Assembly (NCBI RefSeq): GCF_900112345.1
Contig: NZ_FOLB01000006.1
Coordinates: 124,001-188,000, forward strand
Source: Nocardioides terrae
GTDB taxonomy: Bacteria > Actinomycetota > Actinomycetes > Propionibacteriales > Nocardioidaceae
DNA length: 64,000 nt
Direction of reading: 5' to 3'
In this document: piece by piece, positions 25,043 to 34,555 of the stretch
How the letters are laid out: every line of letters starts with the position of its first letter
Position numbering within the stretch: the stretch's first letter is position 1
Notes under the pieces: generated by a model
Seen by the model: the letters and a program-made list of their open reading frames with translations, nothing else
Told to the model about the DNA's origin: nothing
Database searches by the model: none
Made by a program: the position numbers and the translations under genes

Positions 25043-26677
25043 ATGTCGACGGAAGGCCGCCCCCAGCGCCCCCGCGGCCCCCTCGACATCGCCGTCGTCG
25101 CCCGCTTCGCCGACCTCGCCACCGACGCCCTCGCCGCGGCGCGCGAGGAGGTGGACGCCCTCAACGTCTATCCGGTCCCCGACGGCGACACGGGGACCAA
25201 CATGTTCCTCACCATGTCGGCCGCTCGCGACGCGCTGCGCGAGGCTCGTGGCGAGGACCGGGCCGGGGCGCTCGAGGCCTTCGCCAAGGGGGCGCTGCTC
25301 GGCGCACGCGGCAACTCGGGCGTGATCCTGGCCGAGATGCTCGGCGCCGTGGCGCGCCGGCTCGCGCACCAGCAGGAGGGCGAGGCGTCGGCGGTCGTGG
25401 TCGCCGACGCGCTGGTGGAGGCGACGGAGGCGTCCTACGCCGCAGTGGGCGAGCCGGTCGAGGGCACGATCCTGAGCGTGATGAAGGCCGCCGGCGAAGC
25501 CGCGACGCGGCGGGCGATGCCGGATACCCGGACCGGGGACGTCCTGTGCGCAGCAGCGGCCGCGGCACGCGAGGCCCTGGCGCGTACGCCGGACCAGCTC
25601 GCCGTCCTGCGCGAGGCGGGTGTCGTCGACGCGGGTGGTCGGGGTCTCACGGCGATCCTGGACGCCGCCGAGACCGCGCTCACCGGGCGCCGACCGAGCC
25701 CGGTCGAGCCGCGGTTCGCCCCGCGCCACACCATCCCGACGCCGCAGCCGGGGACCCGGCCCGAGCAGGACGGCCCGGCCTTCGAGGTGATGTACCTGCT
25801 CGACGCCCCGGCCGACGCCATCGGTCCGCTCCGCGACCGGCTGTCGGCCCTCGGCGAGTCCCTGGTGATCACCGGGTCCGACCCGCTGTGGAACGTCCAC
25901 GTGCACGCCGACGACGCCGGGGCCGCGCTCGAGGCCGGCATCGAGGCCGGTCGGCCGCACCGGATCCGCGTCACCCACCTCCAGACCGGCACGAGGGTGC
26001 CCGCCCGGACCGGCCGCAAGGTCGTCGCGGTTGCGGCCGGCCCGGGGCTGCACGCGCTCTTCGACCGGTCCGGCGCCATCGTCGTCGACGGTGGACCGGG
26101 GCGGCGACCCTCGACGGGCGAGCTGCTGGACGCGATCCGGCGCAGCCACGCCGCCGAGGTCGTCGTGCTCCCCAACGACAACGACACGATCCGCTCGGCG
26201 GCCGTCGCGGCCCGCACGGCGGAGGCGGACGACGGCATCCGGGTCGCCGTCATCCCGAGCCACGCCCAGGTGCAGGGGCTCGCCGCGATGGCCGTCCACG
26301 AGCCGGGCCGCTCCTTCGACGGCGACGTGCTGGAGATGACCGCGACGGCGCGCCACGTCCGGCACGGCGCGGTCACTGTCGCCGCCAAGCGGGCGATGAC
26401 GATGGCCGGCCCGTGCGAGGTCGGCGACGCCCTGGGCGTCGTCGACGGCGACTTCGTGGTGGTCGGCAGCGACCTGGCCGCCGTCGCCACCGACGTCCTC
26501 GGGCGCCTGCTCGGCGCGGGCGGCGAGCTGGTCACGATCGTCACCGGCGCGGGCGACGCCGCCGCCGGGCTGGGCCGCGCGTGCGCCTCCTGGGTCGAGG
26601 AGCACCACCCGACTGTCGACGCCATGGTGTACGACGGGGGCCAGGACCGGTATCCGCTGCTGATGTCCGTCGAGTAG
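25043..26677 (+). CDS. DAK2 domain fatty acid kinase-like protein
   Basis: A 544-residue FakA/DhaL-type protein. The N-terminal DAK2 (DhaL) ATP-binding domain shows VDALNVYPVPDGDTGTNM, whose Asp residues bind Mg-ATP, and GARGNSGVILAEML. A middle domain and a C-terminal DegV-like or FakA C-domain (VVVLPNDNDTIRSA, PSHAQVQGLAAM) follow. FakA phosphorylates fatty acids presented by FakB; no FakB-type gene is near. The ATG at 25043 follows AGGAGG. It is followed 10 bp later by recG, as in mycobacteria. Confidence 0.9.
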   Translation: MSTEGRPQRPRGPLDIAVVARFADLATDALAAAREEVDALNVYPVPDGDTGTNMFLTMSAARDALREARGEDRAGALEAFAKGALLGARGNSGVILAEMLGAVARRLAHQQEGEASAVVVADALVEATEASYAAVGEPVEGTILSVMKAAGEAATRRAMPDTRTGDVLCAAAAAAREALARTPDQLAVLREAGVVDAGGRGLTAILDAAETALTGRRPSPVEPRFAPRHTIPTPQPGTRPEQDGPAFEVMYLLDAPADAIGPLRDRLSALGESLVITGSDPLWNVHVHADDAGAALEAGIEAGRPHRIRVTHLQTGTRVPARTGRKVVAVAAGPGLHALFDRSGAIVVDGGPGRRPSTGELLDAIRRSHAAEVVVLPNDNDTIRSAAVAARTAEADDGIRVAVIPSHAQVQGLAAMAVHEPGRSFDGDVLEMTATARHVRHGAVTVAAKRAMTMAGPCEVGDALGVVDGDFVVVGSDLAAVATDVLGRLLGAGGELVTIVTGAGDAAAGLGRACASWVEEHHPTVDAMVYDGGQDRYPLLMSVE

Positions 26678-26687
26678 GAGGGGAGCA

Positions 26688-28931
26688 TTGATCGCGCTCG
26701 ACTCCCCGGTGGCCGCCGTGCTCGGCGCCAACAAGAAGGCCGAGAAGTTCACCAAGGGTCTCGGCCTGCAGACCGTCGGCGACCTCCTGCGGCACTTCCC
26801 TCGCCGCTACCTCAACACCGCCGACCTCACCAAGGTCGACCAGCTGCACGATGGCGACTTCCTGACCGTGGTGGGGGAGATCGTCGACAGCCGGATCAAG
26901 GACTACACCGACCGCCGCACCGGCCGGGGCGCCTCGCGGCTGGAGACCACGCTCGCCACCGACGGTCCGCAGCTCCAGATGACCTTCTTCGCCAAGAAGC
27001 GCCACGTCACCGAGTGGCAGGCCCGCCGGTTGGCACCGGGCACCCGCGGCGTCTTCATGGGCAAGGTCGGCAGCTTCCGCGGCACGTGGCAGCTCACCAA
27101 CCCCCAGCTGGTCCTCTTCGGCGACGCCGACGCCGGCGACGCCGACGCCGAGGCGGCCGAGGCCGCAATGACGATCGAGGAGCTCACGGCCCTCTTCCCG
27201 ATCTACCCGCTCACCGCCGGCCTGGAGTCGTGGGAGGTGATGCGGGCGGTGCGGTTCGCCCGCGCGGTCGTCGAGGACGTGCCCGAGGTCGTCCCGGAGA
27301 GTGTGCGGTCGGCGTACGACGTCGTCGGCGCGCGCCAGGCCTTCGACTGGGTGCACGCACCGGAGGACTGGGCGCAGGTCAAGGCCGCTCAGCGGCGCTT
27401 CCGGTTCGAGGAGGCGCTGGTCCTGCAGACCGTCCTCGCCCGCCGGCGTCAGTTCGCCCGCACGATCGGCGCCGCCCCGCGGACCGGGGGCGGCGACCTG
27501 CTCGAACGGTTCGACGCCACCTTGCCCTTCACGCTGACCGAGGGCCAGCGCACGGTGGGGGAGCAGGTCGAGCGCGACCTCGCCCAGCCCCACCCGATGA
27601 ACCGCCTCCTGCAGGGAGAGGTCGGCTCCGGCAAGACCCTCGTGGCGCTGCGCGCCATGCTCCGGGTCGTCGACTCGGGCGGCCAGGCGGCCCTGCTCGC
27701 GCCGACCGAGGTCCTCGCCCAGCAGCACTACCGGTCGATCACCGCCATGCTCGGCGACCTCGCCGGTGGCGGGCTCTTCGGTGAGGGGACCGGCGTGGAG
27801 CTGCTCACCGGCTCCATGACGAAGACCCAGCGCACCGGCCCGCTCAGCCGTCTCGTGACCGGCGAGTCGGGCATCGTGATCGGCACCCACGCCCTGCTCG
27901 AGGACCAGGTGCAGTTCTTCGACCTCGGCCTGGTCGTCGTCGACGAGCAGCACCGCTTCGGCGTGGAGCAGCGCGCGGCGCTCACCGACAAGGCCGGTAC
28001 GCCGCCGCACGTGCTCGTCATGACCGCGACCCCCATCCCGCGGACGGTGGCGATGACCGTCTTCGGCGACCTGGAGGTCTCGACGCTGACCGAGCTCCCC
28101 GCCGGGCGGGCGCCGATCCAGACCAACCTGGTGCCGCTGGCCGAGCACCCTCAGTGGCAGGCCCGCGTCTGGGAGCGGGTCCGCGAGGAGGTCGGGAAGG
28201 GCCATCAAGCCTACGTCGTCGCCCCGCGGATCAGCGGCGACACCCAGGAGCAGGGCGAGACCGACGCGGTCGACCGCGACGAGGAGGGCAACCCCATCAG
28301 CCCCGTCGCGGCGCCCGGGAGCCTGAGCGCCGTCGTCGAGGTGGCCGAGCAGCTGTGCAGCGGCCCCTTGGGCGGGCTTCGCGTCGGCGTGCTCCACGGC
28401 AAGCTCCCGCCCGACGAGAAGGACCGCACCATGCGGGCCTTCGCCGCGGGCGACCTCGACGTCCTCGTCTCCACCACGGTGATCGAGGTCGGCGTCGACG
28501 TCGCCAACGCGACGGCGATGGTGATCCTCGACGCCGACCGGTTCGGCGTCTCGCAGCTCCACCAGCTCCGGGGCCGGGTCGGCCGCGGCGGACTACCCGG
28601 GCTGTGCCTGCTCGTCACCCACGCGGAGATGGGGTCGCCCGCCCGCGAGCGGCTGGATGCCGTGGCAGGCACCACCGACGGCTTCGAGCTCAGCCAGGTC
28701 GACCTCGAGCTGCGCCGGGAGGGCGACATCCTCGGCGCCTCGCAGTCCGGCCGTTTCTCCAGCCTCCAGAACCTCCGGGTCCTGCGCGACGAGCGGACCA
28801 TCGTCGAGGCCCGCACCGCCGCGACGACACTCCTCGACGCCGACCCCGAGCTGACCGGCGCGCCCGAGCTCGCGCGCACCGTCGCCGAGATCGAGCGCAC
28901 CGAGGGTGCGCAGTTCCTGGAGCGGTCGTGA
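26688..28931 (+). CDS. recG: ATP-dependent DNA helicase RecG
   Basis: A 747-residue branch-migrating helicase that regresses stalled forks. An N-terminal wedge/OB domain (residues about 1-270) is followed by the helicase core: Walker A GEVGSGKTLVALRAM, DEQHRFGVEQR, MTATPIPRT, and VGVDVANATAMVILDADRFG followed by QLHQLRGRVGRG. The start is TTG at 26688, preceded by GGAGGGGAG. rsmD follows after 7 bp. Confidence 0.96.
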   Translation: MIALDSPVAAVLGANKKAEKFTKGLGLQTVGDLLRHFPRRYLNTADLTKVDQLHDGDFLTVVGEIVDSRIKDYTDRRTGRGASRLETTLATDGPQLQMTFFAKKRHVTEWQARRLAPGTRGVFMGKVGSFRGTWQLTNPQLVLFGDADAGDADAEAAEAAMTIEELTALFPIYPLTAGLESWEVMRAVRFARAVVEDVPEVVPESVRSAYDVVGARQAFDWVHAPEDWAQVKAAQRRFRFEEALVLQTVLARRRQFARTIGAAPRTGGGDLLERFDATLPFTLTEGQRTVGEQVERDLAQPHPMNRLLQGEVGSGKTLVALRAMLRVVDSGGQAALLAPTEVLAQQHYRSITAMLGDLAGGGLFGEGTGVELLTGSMTKTQRTGPLSRLVTGESGIVIGTHALLEDQVQFFDLGLVVVDEQHRFGVEQRAALTDKAGTPPHVLVMTATPIPRTVAMTVFGDLEVSTLTELPAGRAPIQTNLVPLAEHPQWQARVWERVREEVGKGHQAYVVAPRISGDTQEQGETDAVDRDEEGNPISPVAAPGSLSAVVEVAEQLCSGPLGGLRVGVLHGKLPPDEKDRTMRAFAAGDLDVLVSTTVIEVGVDVANATAMVILDADRFGVSQLHQLRGRVGRGGLPGLCLLVTHAEMGSPARERLDAVAGTTDGFELSQVDLELRREGDILGASQSGRFSSLQNLRVLRDERTIVEARTAATTLLDADPELTGAPELARTVAEIERTEGAQFLERS

Positions 28932-28938
28932 GGACCCG

Positions 28939-29535
28939 ATGACCCGGATCATCGGCGGCACCGCCGGCGGGCGCCGGATCGCGACGCCCAAGGGGGACGC
29001 GACCCGGCCCACCAGCGACCGGGTCCGGGAGGCGCTCTTCTCGGCGCTGGAGTCCTGGGCGGGCTCGCTGCACGGCCTGCGGGTCCTCGACCTCTACGCC
29101 GGCTCGGGAGCCATCGGCCTGGAGGCCTGGTCCCGCGGGGCCGCCGCCGTCACGCTCGTCGAGTCCGACCGTCGCACCGCCGCCCTGATCAGCGCCAACG
29201 TCCGCGACCTCGGCTGCCCGGTCGCCGACGTCGTCGCGGGGTCGGTCGCGACCGTCCTCGCCGGACGGCCGCGGCCGTCGTACGGGTCCGACGACCCCTT
29301 TGACGTCGTGTTCAGCGACCCGCCCTACCCCCTCGACGACCGGGCCCTCGCTCACGACCTCGCCCTGCTGGTCGACAACGACTGGCTCACCGAGGGCGCC
29401 CTCGTCGTCGTCGAGCGGGCCAAGCGCAGCCCCGAGCCGACCTGGCCGGACGGCCTGACGCTCCTGCGCGAGAAGAAGTACGGCGAGACGCGGCTCTGGT
29501 ACGCCGAGAAGACCGACGCATCGGCCGACCGCTAG
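28939..29535 (+). CDS. rsmD: 16S rRNA (guanine(966)-N(2))-methyltransferase
   Basis: A 198-residue SAM-dependent methyltransferase. It has TRIIGGTAGGRRI at the N-terminus, the family RPTSDRVREALFSAL motif, the SAM loop DLYAGSGAIGLEA, and the catalytic DPPYPLDD (N/D-P-P-Y). It modifies guanine 966 of 16S rRNA in the 30S subunit. ATG 28939 fits the family start. It is 10 bp ahead of coaD, a very common pairing. Confidence 0.94.
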   Translation: MTRIIGGTAGGRRIATPKGDATRPTSDRVREALFSALESWAGSLHGLRVLDLYAGSGAIGLEAWSRGAAAVTLVESDRRTAALISANVRDLGCPVADVVAGSVATVLAGRPRPSYGSDDPFDVVFSDPPYPLDDRALAHDLALLVDNDWLTEGALVVVERAKRSPEPTWPDGLTLLREKKYGETRLWYAEKTDASADR

Positions 29536-29545
29536 CGTGTCCGCC

Positions 29546-30022
29546 ATGCGTCGCGCGGTCTGCCCCGGCTCCTTCGACCCGGTGACCAACGGTCATCTCG
29601 ACATCATCGGCCGCGCGTCGGGCCTCTTCGACGAGGTGGTCGTCGCCACGGGCGTCAACGTCTCCAAGAGCCGGCTCTTCGATCCCCAGGAGCGCCTGGC
29701 GATGCTCGAGGAGGCGGTGCGGCCGTGGGACAACGTCCGTGTCTCCGGCTTCGAGGGCCTGATCGTCGACTTCTGCCGCGAGATCGGCGCCGTCGCGATC
29801 GTGAAGGGGCTGCGCGGGGCGACCGACTACGAGTACGAGCTGCCGATGGCGCACATGAACTCCCACCTGACCGGCATCGAGACGGTCTTCCTGCCCGGCG
29901 CCGCGGGCAACTCCTACGTCTCCTCGACCCTCATCAAGGAGGTCGCCGGCTTCGGCGGCGACATCTCACCGTTCGTGCCCCGGTTCGTCGCCGACGCGCT
30001 CCTCAGCAAGCTCGCCCGCTAG
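29546..30022 (+). CDS. coaD: phosphopantetheine adenylyltransferase
   Basis: A 158-residue nucleotidyltransferase for the penultimate step of coenzyme A synthesis. The N-terminal CPGSFDPVTNGHLDII contains the T/HxGH nucleotide-binding motif, and RGATDYEYELPMAHMN and SYVSSTLIKEVA follow (ISSTxxR-like). The length is standard. ATG 29546 is preferred over a GTG three codons earlier. Confidence 0.96.
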   Translation: MRRAVCPGSFDPVTNGHLDIIGRASGLFDEVVVATGVNVSKSRLFDPQERLAMLEEAVRPWDNVRVSGFEGLIVDFCREIGAVAIVKGLRGATDYEYELPMAHMNSHLTGIETVFLPGAAGNSYVSSTLIKEVAGFGGDISPFVPRFVADALLSKLAR

Positions 30023-30058
30023 GGTCGTCCGGTCCCGACGCCCCGTTCCAGGAGCCGC

Positions 30059-30787
30059 ATGTCCACCTCCGGTCGCTCTCCGCTCGCCATCGCCAAGCAG
30101 ACCTACGCGGGCTCGATGAAGGCTGTCGGTCGCGGCCTGGCCCGCACGGGTCTCGCGCGCGACACGGCGCCTCCGGTCGAGCATCGCGTGCGGCACTGGG
30201 CGCACAGCCTCACGAGGGTCTACGACTCCCTCGCGATGGCCGAGCTCGACGTCCCGTGGTGGAGCTACGCCGCGATCAGCCATGTCGACGGCTGGCTCGC
30301 CGGGCGACGCCGACCGATCCGGGTCTTCGAGTATGGCTCGGGCGCCTCGACCGTCTGGCTGGCCAAGCGCGCCGACGAGGTGCACAGCGTCGAGCACCAC
30401 CGTGGCTTCGGCGAGATGATGGCGACCGAGCTCGCCAGGCTCCCCAACGTCTCGCTGCGGATCGTGGAGCCGACCGCGTCGGCCCACCCCGTCGTCGGGT
30501 CGGCCAAGGAGGGCCACCAGGACCTCGACTTCCAGGCGTACGTCGACGCGATCGACGCGGTCGACGGCGCGTTCGACCTCGTCGTGATCGACGGGCGCGC
30601 CCGCGAGGCCTGCCTGGCGAAGGCGTCGCGGCGGCTCGCGCCGGACGGGATCATCGTCTTCGACAACAGTCGCCGGCAGCGCTACCGCGTCGCGATCGTC
30701 GGGTCGGGCCTGCGTGAGCGGGTCTTCCGCGGCCTCACGCCGACCCTGCCCTACCCCGAGCAGACCTCGGTCCTCACGAGGCCCTGA
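30059..30787 (+). CDS. class I SAM-dependent methyltransferase-like protein
   Basis: A 242-residue soluble protein. FEYGSGASTVWLAKR resembles a SAM-binding motif I, EVHSVEHHRGFGEMM fits motif II with an acidic residue, and FDLVVIDGRAREACL, then APDGIIVFDNS, fit motifs IV and V. This pattern occurs in sugar- or polysaccharide-associated methyltransferases, but the substrate is unknown. It begins 36 bp after coaD. Its 3' end overlaps the convergent membrane protein gene by 14 bp. Confidence 0.72.
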   Translation: MSTSGRSPLAIAKQTYAGSMKAVGRGLARTGLARDTAPPVEHRVRHWAHSLTRVYDSLAMAELDVPWWSYAAISHVDGWLAGRRRPIRVFEYGSGASTVWLAKRADEVHSVEHHRGFGEMMATELARLPNVSLRIVEPTASAHPVVGSAKEGHQDLDFQAYVDAIDAVDGAFDLVVIDGRAREACLAKASRRLAPDGIIVFDNSRRQRYRVAIVGSGLRERVFRGLTPTLPYPEQTSVLTRP

Positions 30788-31724
30788 CCGACGGCCCGAC
30801 CCGCCGCCGGGCCAGCGCGCCCAGGGCGGCGAGGAGCACGTCGGCGAGCAGCAGCAGCAGCCGAGACGCGAGCGCGACGGTGAGCGCCTGCGAGGACCCG
30901 GTGATCGGAGTCAGGGTGAGGACGAGCACGGCGTCCCGCACGCCCGCGCCGGCCGGGGCGGGGATGAAGGCGATGCCCGCCGCCCAGGCCAGGCCCATGC
31001 CGCCCACCGAGGCGGCCACCTCGCGGAGGCCGACCCCGTGGAAGGCGCCCACGAGGACGGCGACGTGGGCGCCCAGCACGAGCCAGCTCGCGAGCGACCA
31101 GGCGCCGGCTGCCGCCAGGCCGCGCGGGCTCATCCGGGTGCCGAGCGGCTCGCGGCCGATCCGGCGCAACAGCATGTCCAGCACGGCCGGGACGGTGCGC
31201 GGGTGCAGCCCCGCGAGCAGCGGGACCAGCAGGAGCACCAGCCACCAGTAGTGGCTGAGCCCTCGCGGGCTCGCCCACGGCAGCAGGACCGCCCCGACGG
31301 CGATGCCGCTCGCGGTGACCGCCCCGAGCAGCAGGACGTTGGCCGCGAACATGACCGCGCGCGGCACGCCCCAGCGCCGGCCGAACTGCATCTGGGCGAC
31401 GACCGGCCAGACCGACCCGGGGAGGTACTTGCCCAGCTGGCTGACGAAGAAGACCGAGGCTGCGTCGCGCCGGCCGGGATGCGCGTCGAGACCGTGCAGC
31501 AGTGCGCCCCAGATGTTCTGGATGAGGACGGTCCCGACGACCGCCAGCACGCCCGAGACGAGGAAGCGCCCGAGGCTGAGCCGGTCCACCGCGTCGGCGA
31601 TGTCGTCGCTCCTGGTCCAGACCAGGAGGGCGCCACCGACCAGGACCGCAGCACCGATCAGGAGCTGGGGCCAGCGAGGTCTCGAGCGGACCTCCGACCC
31701 GGCCTGCGGCTGCGGGGCGCTCAG
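30774..31724 (-). CDS. lysylphosphatidylglycerol synthase TM-like / UPF0104 flippase-type membrane protein
   Basis: About 317 residues with eight or so transmembrane helices. AGIAFIPAPAGAGVRDAVLVL is the conserved PxGxGxRE/D-like signature of the LPG_synthase_TM (UPF0104) family; VSQLGKYLPGSVWPVVAQ is its N-terminal motif. Such proteins accompany polyprenyl-phosphate-sugar synthases and are proposed flippases. No ATG, GTG or TTG lies near the natural N-terminus. The likeliest start is a CTG at 31724 overlapping the upstream stop (CTGA). The start remains uncertain. Confidence 0.75.
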   Translation of the reverse strand: MSAPQPQAGSEVRSRPRWPQLLIGAAVLVGGALLVWTRSDDIADAVDRLSLGRFLVSGVLAVVGTVLIQNIWGALLHGLDAHPGRRDAASVFFVSQLGKYLPGSVWPVVAQMQFGRRWGVPRAVMFAANVLLLGAVTASGIAVGAVLLPWASPRGLSHYWWLVLLLVPLLAGLHPRTVPAVLDMLLRRIGREPLGTRMSPRGLAAAGAWSLASWLVLGAHVAVLVGAFHGVGLREVAASVGGMGLAWAAGIAFIPAPAGAGVRDAVLVLTLTPITGSSQALTVALASRLLLLLADVLLAALGALARRRVGPSVRAS

Positions 31725-32734
31725 CGCCGACCCGATTCGAGCCGCTCGTAGGTCAGGGGCGCCAGACCCTGCATCGCGAGCCGCTCCTCGGGCGAGGACC
31801 CGAAGCGGAGCCGCTTGGTGTGCTCGAGGTTGTCCTCGATGAGGACGCGGTTGGTCCTGATGAGGTCCGAGATCACCCCGAGCATGATGCAGAGCACCGC
31901 GACGATCATCAGGAGGGAGCCCAGCAGCAGCGACTGGAGGTGGCCGTCCTCCCGGTCGCCCAGCCACAGGACGGCGTACCGCACGAACGGCACGAGGCCG
32001 AGGACGCCGAAGACGGCGGTGAGCCAGGCGAAGATGACGTAGGGCTTGTACATGATGAACGAGCGGATGATCGCCGCCGCCGACTTCGCCACGTGCTCGG
32101 GCGTGGACCTGAACAGCCTCGACTCACGGGTCTTGGCGTTGGTCACCACCGGGATGCTCGCGATCTTCAGGTTCTTGTTGCCCGCCTGGATGATCGTCTC
32201 CATGCAGTAGCTGAACCGGGTCACCGTGTTGAGCAGGATCAGGCTCTCGCGCGAGTAGGCGCGGAACCCGCTGGCGGCGTCGGGGAGCCGGGTGCCGGCG
32301 GCGCGGTTGACCACGGCGCTGCCGACCCGCTGGAGCTGCTTCTTCAGCTGTGAGAAGTGCTCGACGAGATGGACCTGACGGTCGGCGATGACGATGTCGG
32401 CCTCGCCGCGCAGGATCGGCTGCACCAGGTCGGTGATGCGGTCCTGGGGGTACTGGTTGTCGCCATCGGTGTTGACCACGATGTCGGCACCCATCTCCAG
32501 GGCCCGCACCACGCCGTCGTGGAACGAGCGGCCGAGGCCCTGGTTGCGGGTGTGGTGGACGAACTCGGTGACCTCGTGGGCGCGCGCCACCTCGACGGTG
32601 CCGTCGCTGCAGCCGTCGTCGACGACCAGGATGACGATCTCGTCGATGCCGGGGATCTCGGTCGGGATGCCCTCCAGCACCGACGGGAGGGTCTCCTCCT
32701 CGTTCAGGCACGGGATCTGGACGACTAGTTTCAA
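31721..32734 (-). CDS. family 2 glycosyltransferase (polyprenyl-phosphate sugar synthase type)
   Basis: A 337-residue protein. The GT-A domain (about 1-230) has QIPCLNEEETLPSVLEGIP, VVDDGCSDGT and NTDGDNQYPQD, the DxD-type nucleotide-sugar site. Two C-terminal transmembrane helices (about 240-300) anchor it. The layout resembles dolichol/polyprenyl-phosphate hexose synthases. It is immediately upstream of, and overlaps, the flippase-like gene, so the pair may make and flip a lipid-linked sugar for surface glycosylation. A 212-bp divergent gap separates it from the DUF177 gene; I see no firm element there. Confidence 0.88.
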   Translation of the reverse strand: MKLVVQIPCLNEEETLPSVLEGIPTEIPGIDEIVILVVDDGCSDGTVEVARAHEVTEFVHHTRNQGLGRSFHDGVVRALEMGADIVVNTDGDNQYPQDRITDLVQPILRGEADIVIADRQVHLVEHFSQLKKQLQRVGSAVVNRAAGTRLPDAASGFRAYSRESLILLNTVTRFSYCMETIIQAGNKNLKIASIPVVTNAKTRESRLFRSTPEHVAKSAAAIIRSFIMYKPYVIFAWLTAVFGVLGLVPFVRYAVLWLGDREDGHLQSLLLGSLLMIVAVLCIMLGVISDLIRTNRVLIEDNLEHTKRLRFGSSPEERLAMQGLAPLTYERLESGRR

Positions 32735-32946
32735 CGCAGAGCCTTATCTGGACGTCGCGACCGCGGGCCGGCGGGTGCGGATCCGCCGGGTTGGCGCGAC
32801 CGCAAGCGTAATCGTCCGACGCCGATCCCGCGCGCCGCCACCCGGTGAGCGGCGCGCGGCGCGGGTAGCCGCCGCCAGGTAGCGGCCGTCCTGGCCGATG
32901 GTGCCGGAATGCCGTGCCCGCCTGCCGCGCGGCTACCGTTGTCCCT

Positions 32947-33516
32947 GTGAGCAGCTCCGCCAAGCGACTGGACCCCCGGGCCCCGTTCGTTCTCGACGTG
33001 CACGACCTCGGCCGCCGCCCCGGCACGCAGCGCGAGGTCACCCACACGGCGCCAGCGCCGGCCGACCTCGGGATCGAGGTGCTCAGCGTCCCCGAGGGCT
33101 CGCCGGTCGAGCTCGACCTGCGGCTCGAGGCCGTCATGGACGGCGTCCTGGTGACCGGGGAGGCCCGTGCCGCCCTCGAGGGCGAGTGCGTGCGCTGCCT
33201 GGAGCCGATCACCGACGAGCTCGACGTGGACTTCCAGGAGCTGTACCTCTACGACGACACCCGCGACGCGGCGTCGGTGGAGCAGGAGGGCGACGACGAG
33301 GTCAGCATGCTCCACGGCGACCTGCTCGACCTCGAGCCGGTGCTGCGCGACGCCGTCGTCCTGGCGCTGCCCTTCCAGCCGCTCTGCCAGGACGACTGCC
33401 CCGGGCTCTGCACCGAGTGCGGCGCGCGCCTGGCCGACGACCCCGACCACCACCACGACGCGCCGATCGACCCGCGCTGGGCGAGCCTGACCACGCTCGA
33501 GGAGGGCCAGGAATAA
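32947..33516 (+). CDS. DUF177 (YceD) family protein
   Basis: A 189-residue protein with ECVRCLEPITDELDVDFQEL and LPFQPLCQDDCPGLCTECG, the conserved Cys-containing motifs of the YceD/DUF177 family. Its members lie next to rpmF in most bacteria and are linked to 23S rRNA or ribosome assembly in plants and bacteria. GTG 32947 is the best start. It heads the DUF177-rpmF-rnc-mutM cluster. Confidence 0.9.
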   Translation: MSSSAKRLDPRAPFVLDVHDLGRRPGTQREVTHTAPAPADLGIEVLSVPEGSPVELDLRLEAVMDGVLVTGEARAALEGECVRCLEPITDELDVDFQELYLYDDTRDAASVEQEGDDEVSMLHGDLLDLEPVLRDAVVLALPFQPLCQDDCPGLCTECGARLADDPDHHHDAPIDPRWASLTTLEEGQE

Positions 33517-33619
33517 CGCCCCGGCGCTCGGGTCTCGTAGGATTGCCAGGTTGCCTGATCCGCCGCGTCGTCGCGGCTGACGGGTGAGTCGACTTGGTCT
33601 GCAGTTAGAGGAGAGAAAA

Positions 33620-33805
33620 GTGGCTGTCCCGAAGCGGAAGATGTCGCGCAGCAACACGCGTCACCGTCGCTCGGCCTGGAAGGCCGTTGCGCCGACCCTG
33701 GTCACCTGCGCCAACCCGGCGTGCGGTGCCAAGCACCTCCCGCACCGTGCGTGCGGCGAGTGCGGTCAGTACGGCGCTCGCGCCGACCGTCGCCAGGTCC
33801 TCTGA
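33620..33805 (+). CDS. rpmF: 50S ribosomal protein L32
   Basis: A 61-residue ribosomal protein beginning [17 protein letters not shown], with a zinc-binding CANPAC...CGEC set (four Cys), i.e. the zinc-containing form. The GTG at 33620 follows AGAGGAGAG. It lies between DUF177 and rnc as is usual. Confidence 0.96.
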   Translation: MAVPKRKMSRSNTRHRRSAWKAVAPTLVTCANPACGAKHLPHRACGECGQYGARADRRQVL

Positions 33806-33843
33806 CACCTGACCTCCACAGTGCCGTCGAAGGGTCAGGTCCG

Positions 33844-34551
33844 CTGACCGCCTACACGGACTATCCCGAGCTGCGCGAGGCGCTCGGGGATCCCACGCTG
33901 GACCCCGAGCTCCTCGAGCTTGCCCTCACCCACCGCTCCTACGCCTACGAGAACGGCGGCCTGCCGACCAACGAGCGGCTGGAGTTCCTGGGCGACTCGG
34001 TGCTGGGCGTCGTCGTCACCGAGACGCTCTACCTGAAGCACCCCGACCTCTCCGAAGGTCGGCTGGCCAAGCTGCGGGCCGCCGTCGTGAACGCGCGTGC
34101 GCTGGCCGGCGTGGGCCGGGCCATCGGCTTGGGCGGCTACGTCAAGCTCGGCCGTGGCGAGGAGTCGACCGGAGGCCGCGAGAAGGCCTCGATCGTCTCC
34201 GACACCGTCGAGGCCGTGATCGGCGCCGTCCATCTCTCCGGCGGCATCGAGACGTCCTCGGCACTCGTCCACCGGCTGTTCGACCCGCTCGTCGAGGCGG
34301 CCTCGGCGCTCGGCGCCGGGCTCGACTGGAAGACCTCCCTGCAGGAGCTCACCGCCGACCGCGGTCTGGGCGTGCCCGAATACGTCATCACCGACGAGGG
34401 CCCCGACCACATGAAGGTGTTCACCGCCCAGGTGAAGGTCGGCGACGAGCTCTACGGCAACGGCGTCGGCCGGTCGAAGAAGGAGGCCGAGCAGGCGGCC
34501 GCCGAGACGGCGTACGGCGAGCTCGACGCCGCCCTCCCTCCCTCCGCCTAG
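33844..34551 (+). CDS. rnc: ribonuclease III
   Basis: About 235 residues. The RNase III domain has [13 protein letters not shown], the signature [13 protein letters not shown] and [15 protein letters not shown] with the catalytic Glu/Asp residues. A C-terminal double-stranded-RNA-binding domain follows ([19 protein letters not shown], then [19 protein letters not shown]). It processes rRNA precursors and structured mRNAs. No ATG/GTG/TTG lies between the rpmF stop and the conserved N-terminus. I place the start at CTG 33844, preceded by GAAGGG; a CTG at 33802 overlapping the rpmF stop is the alternative. Confidence 0.93.
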   Translation: MTAYTDYPELREALGDPTLDPELLELALTHRSYAYENGGLPTNERLEFLGDSVLGVVVTETLYLKHPDLSEGRLAKLRAAVVNARALAGVGRAIGLGGYVKLGRGEESTGGREKASIVSDTVEAVIGAVHLSGGIETSSALVHRLFDPLVEAASALGAGLDWKTSLQELTADRGLGVPEYVITDEGPDHMKVFTAQVKVGDELYGNGVGRSKKEAEQAAAETAYGELDAALPPSA

Positions 34552-34555
34552 AGCC

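Noticed and set aside
32735..32946. A coding region in the gap between the glycosyltransferase and DUF177 genes
   Set aside because: Short frames here are Arg/Ala-rich, lack ribosome-binding sites and match no family; it is treated as a divergent promoter region without an element I can name.
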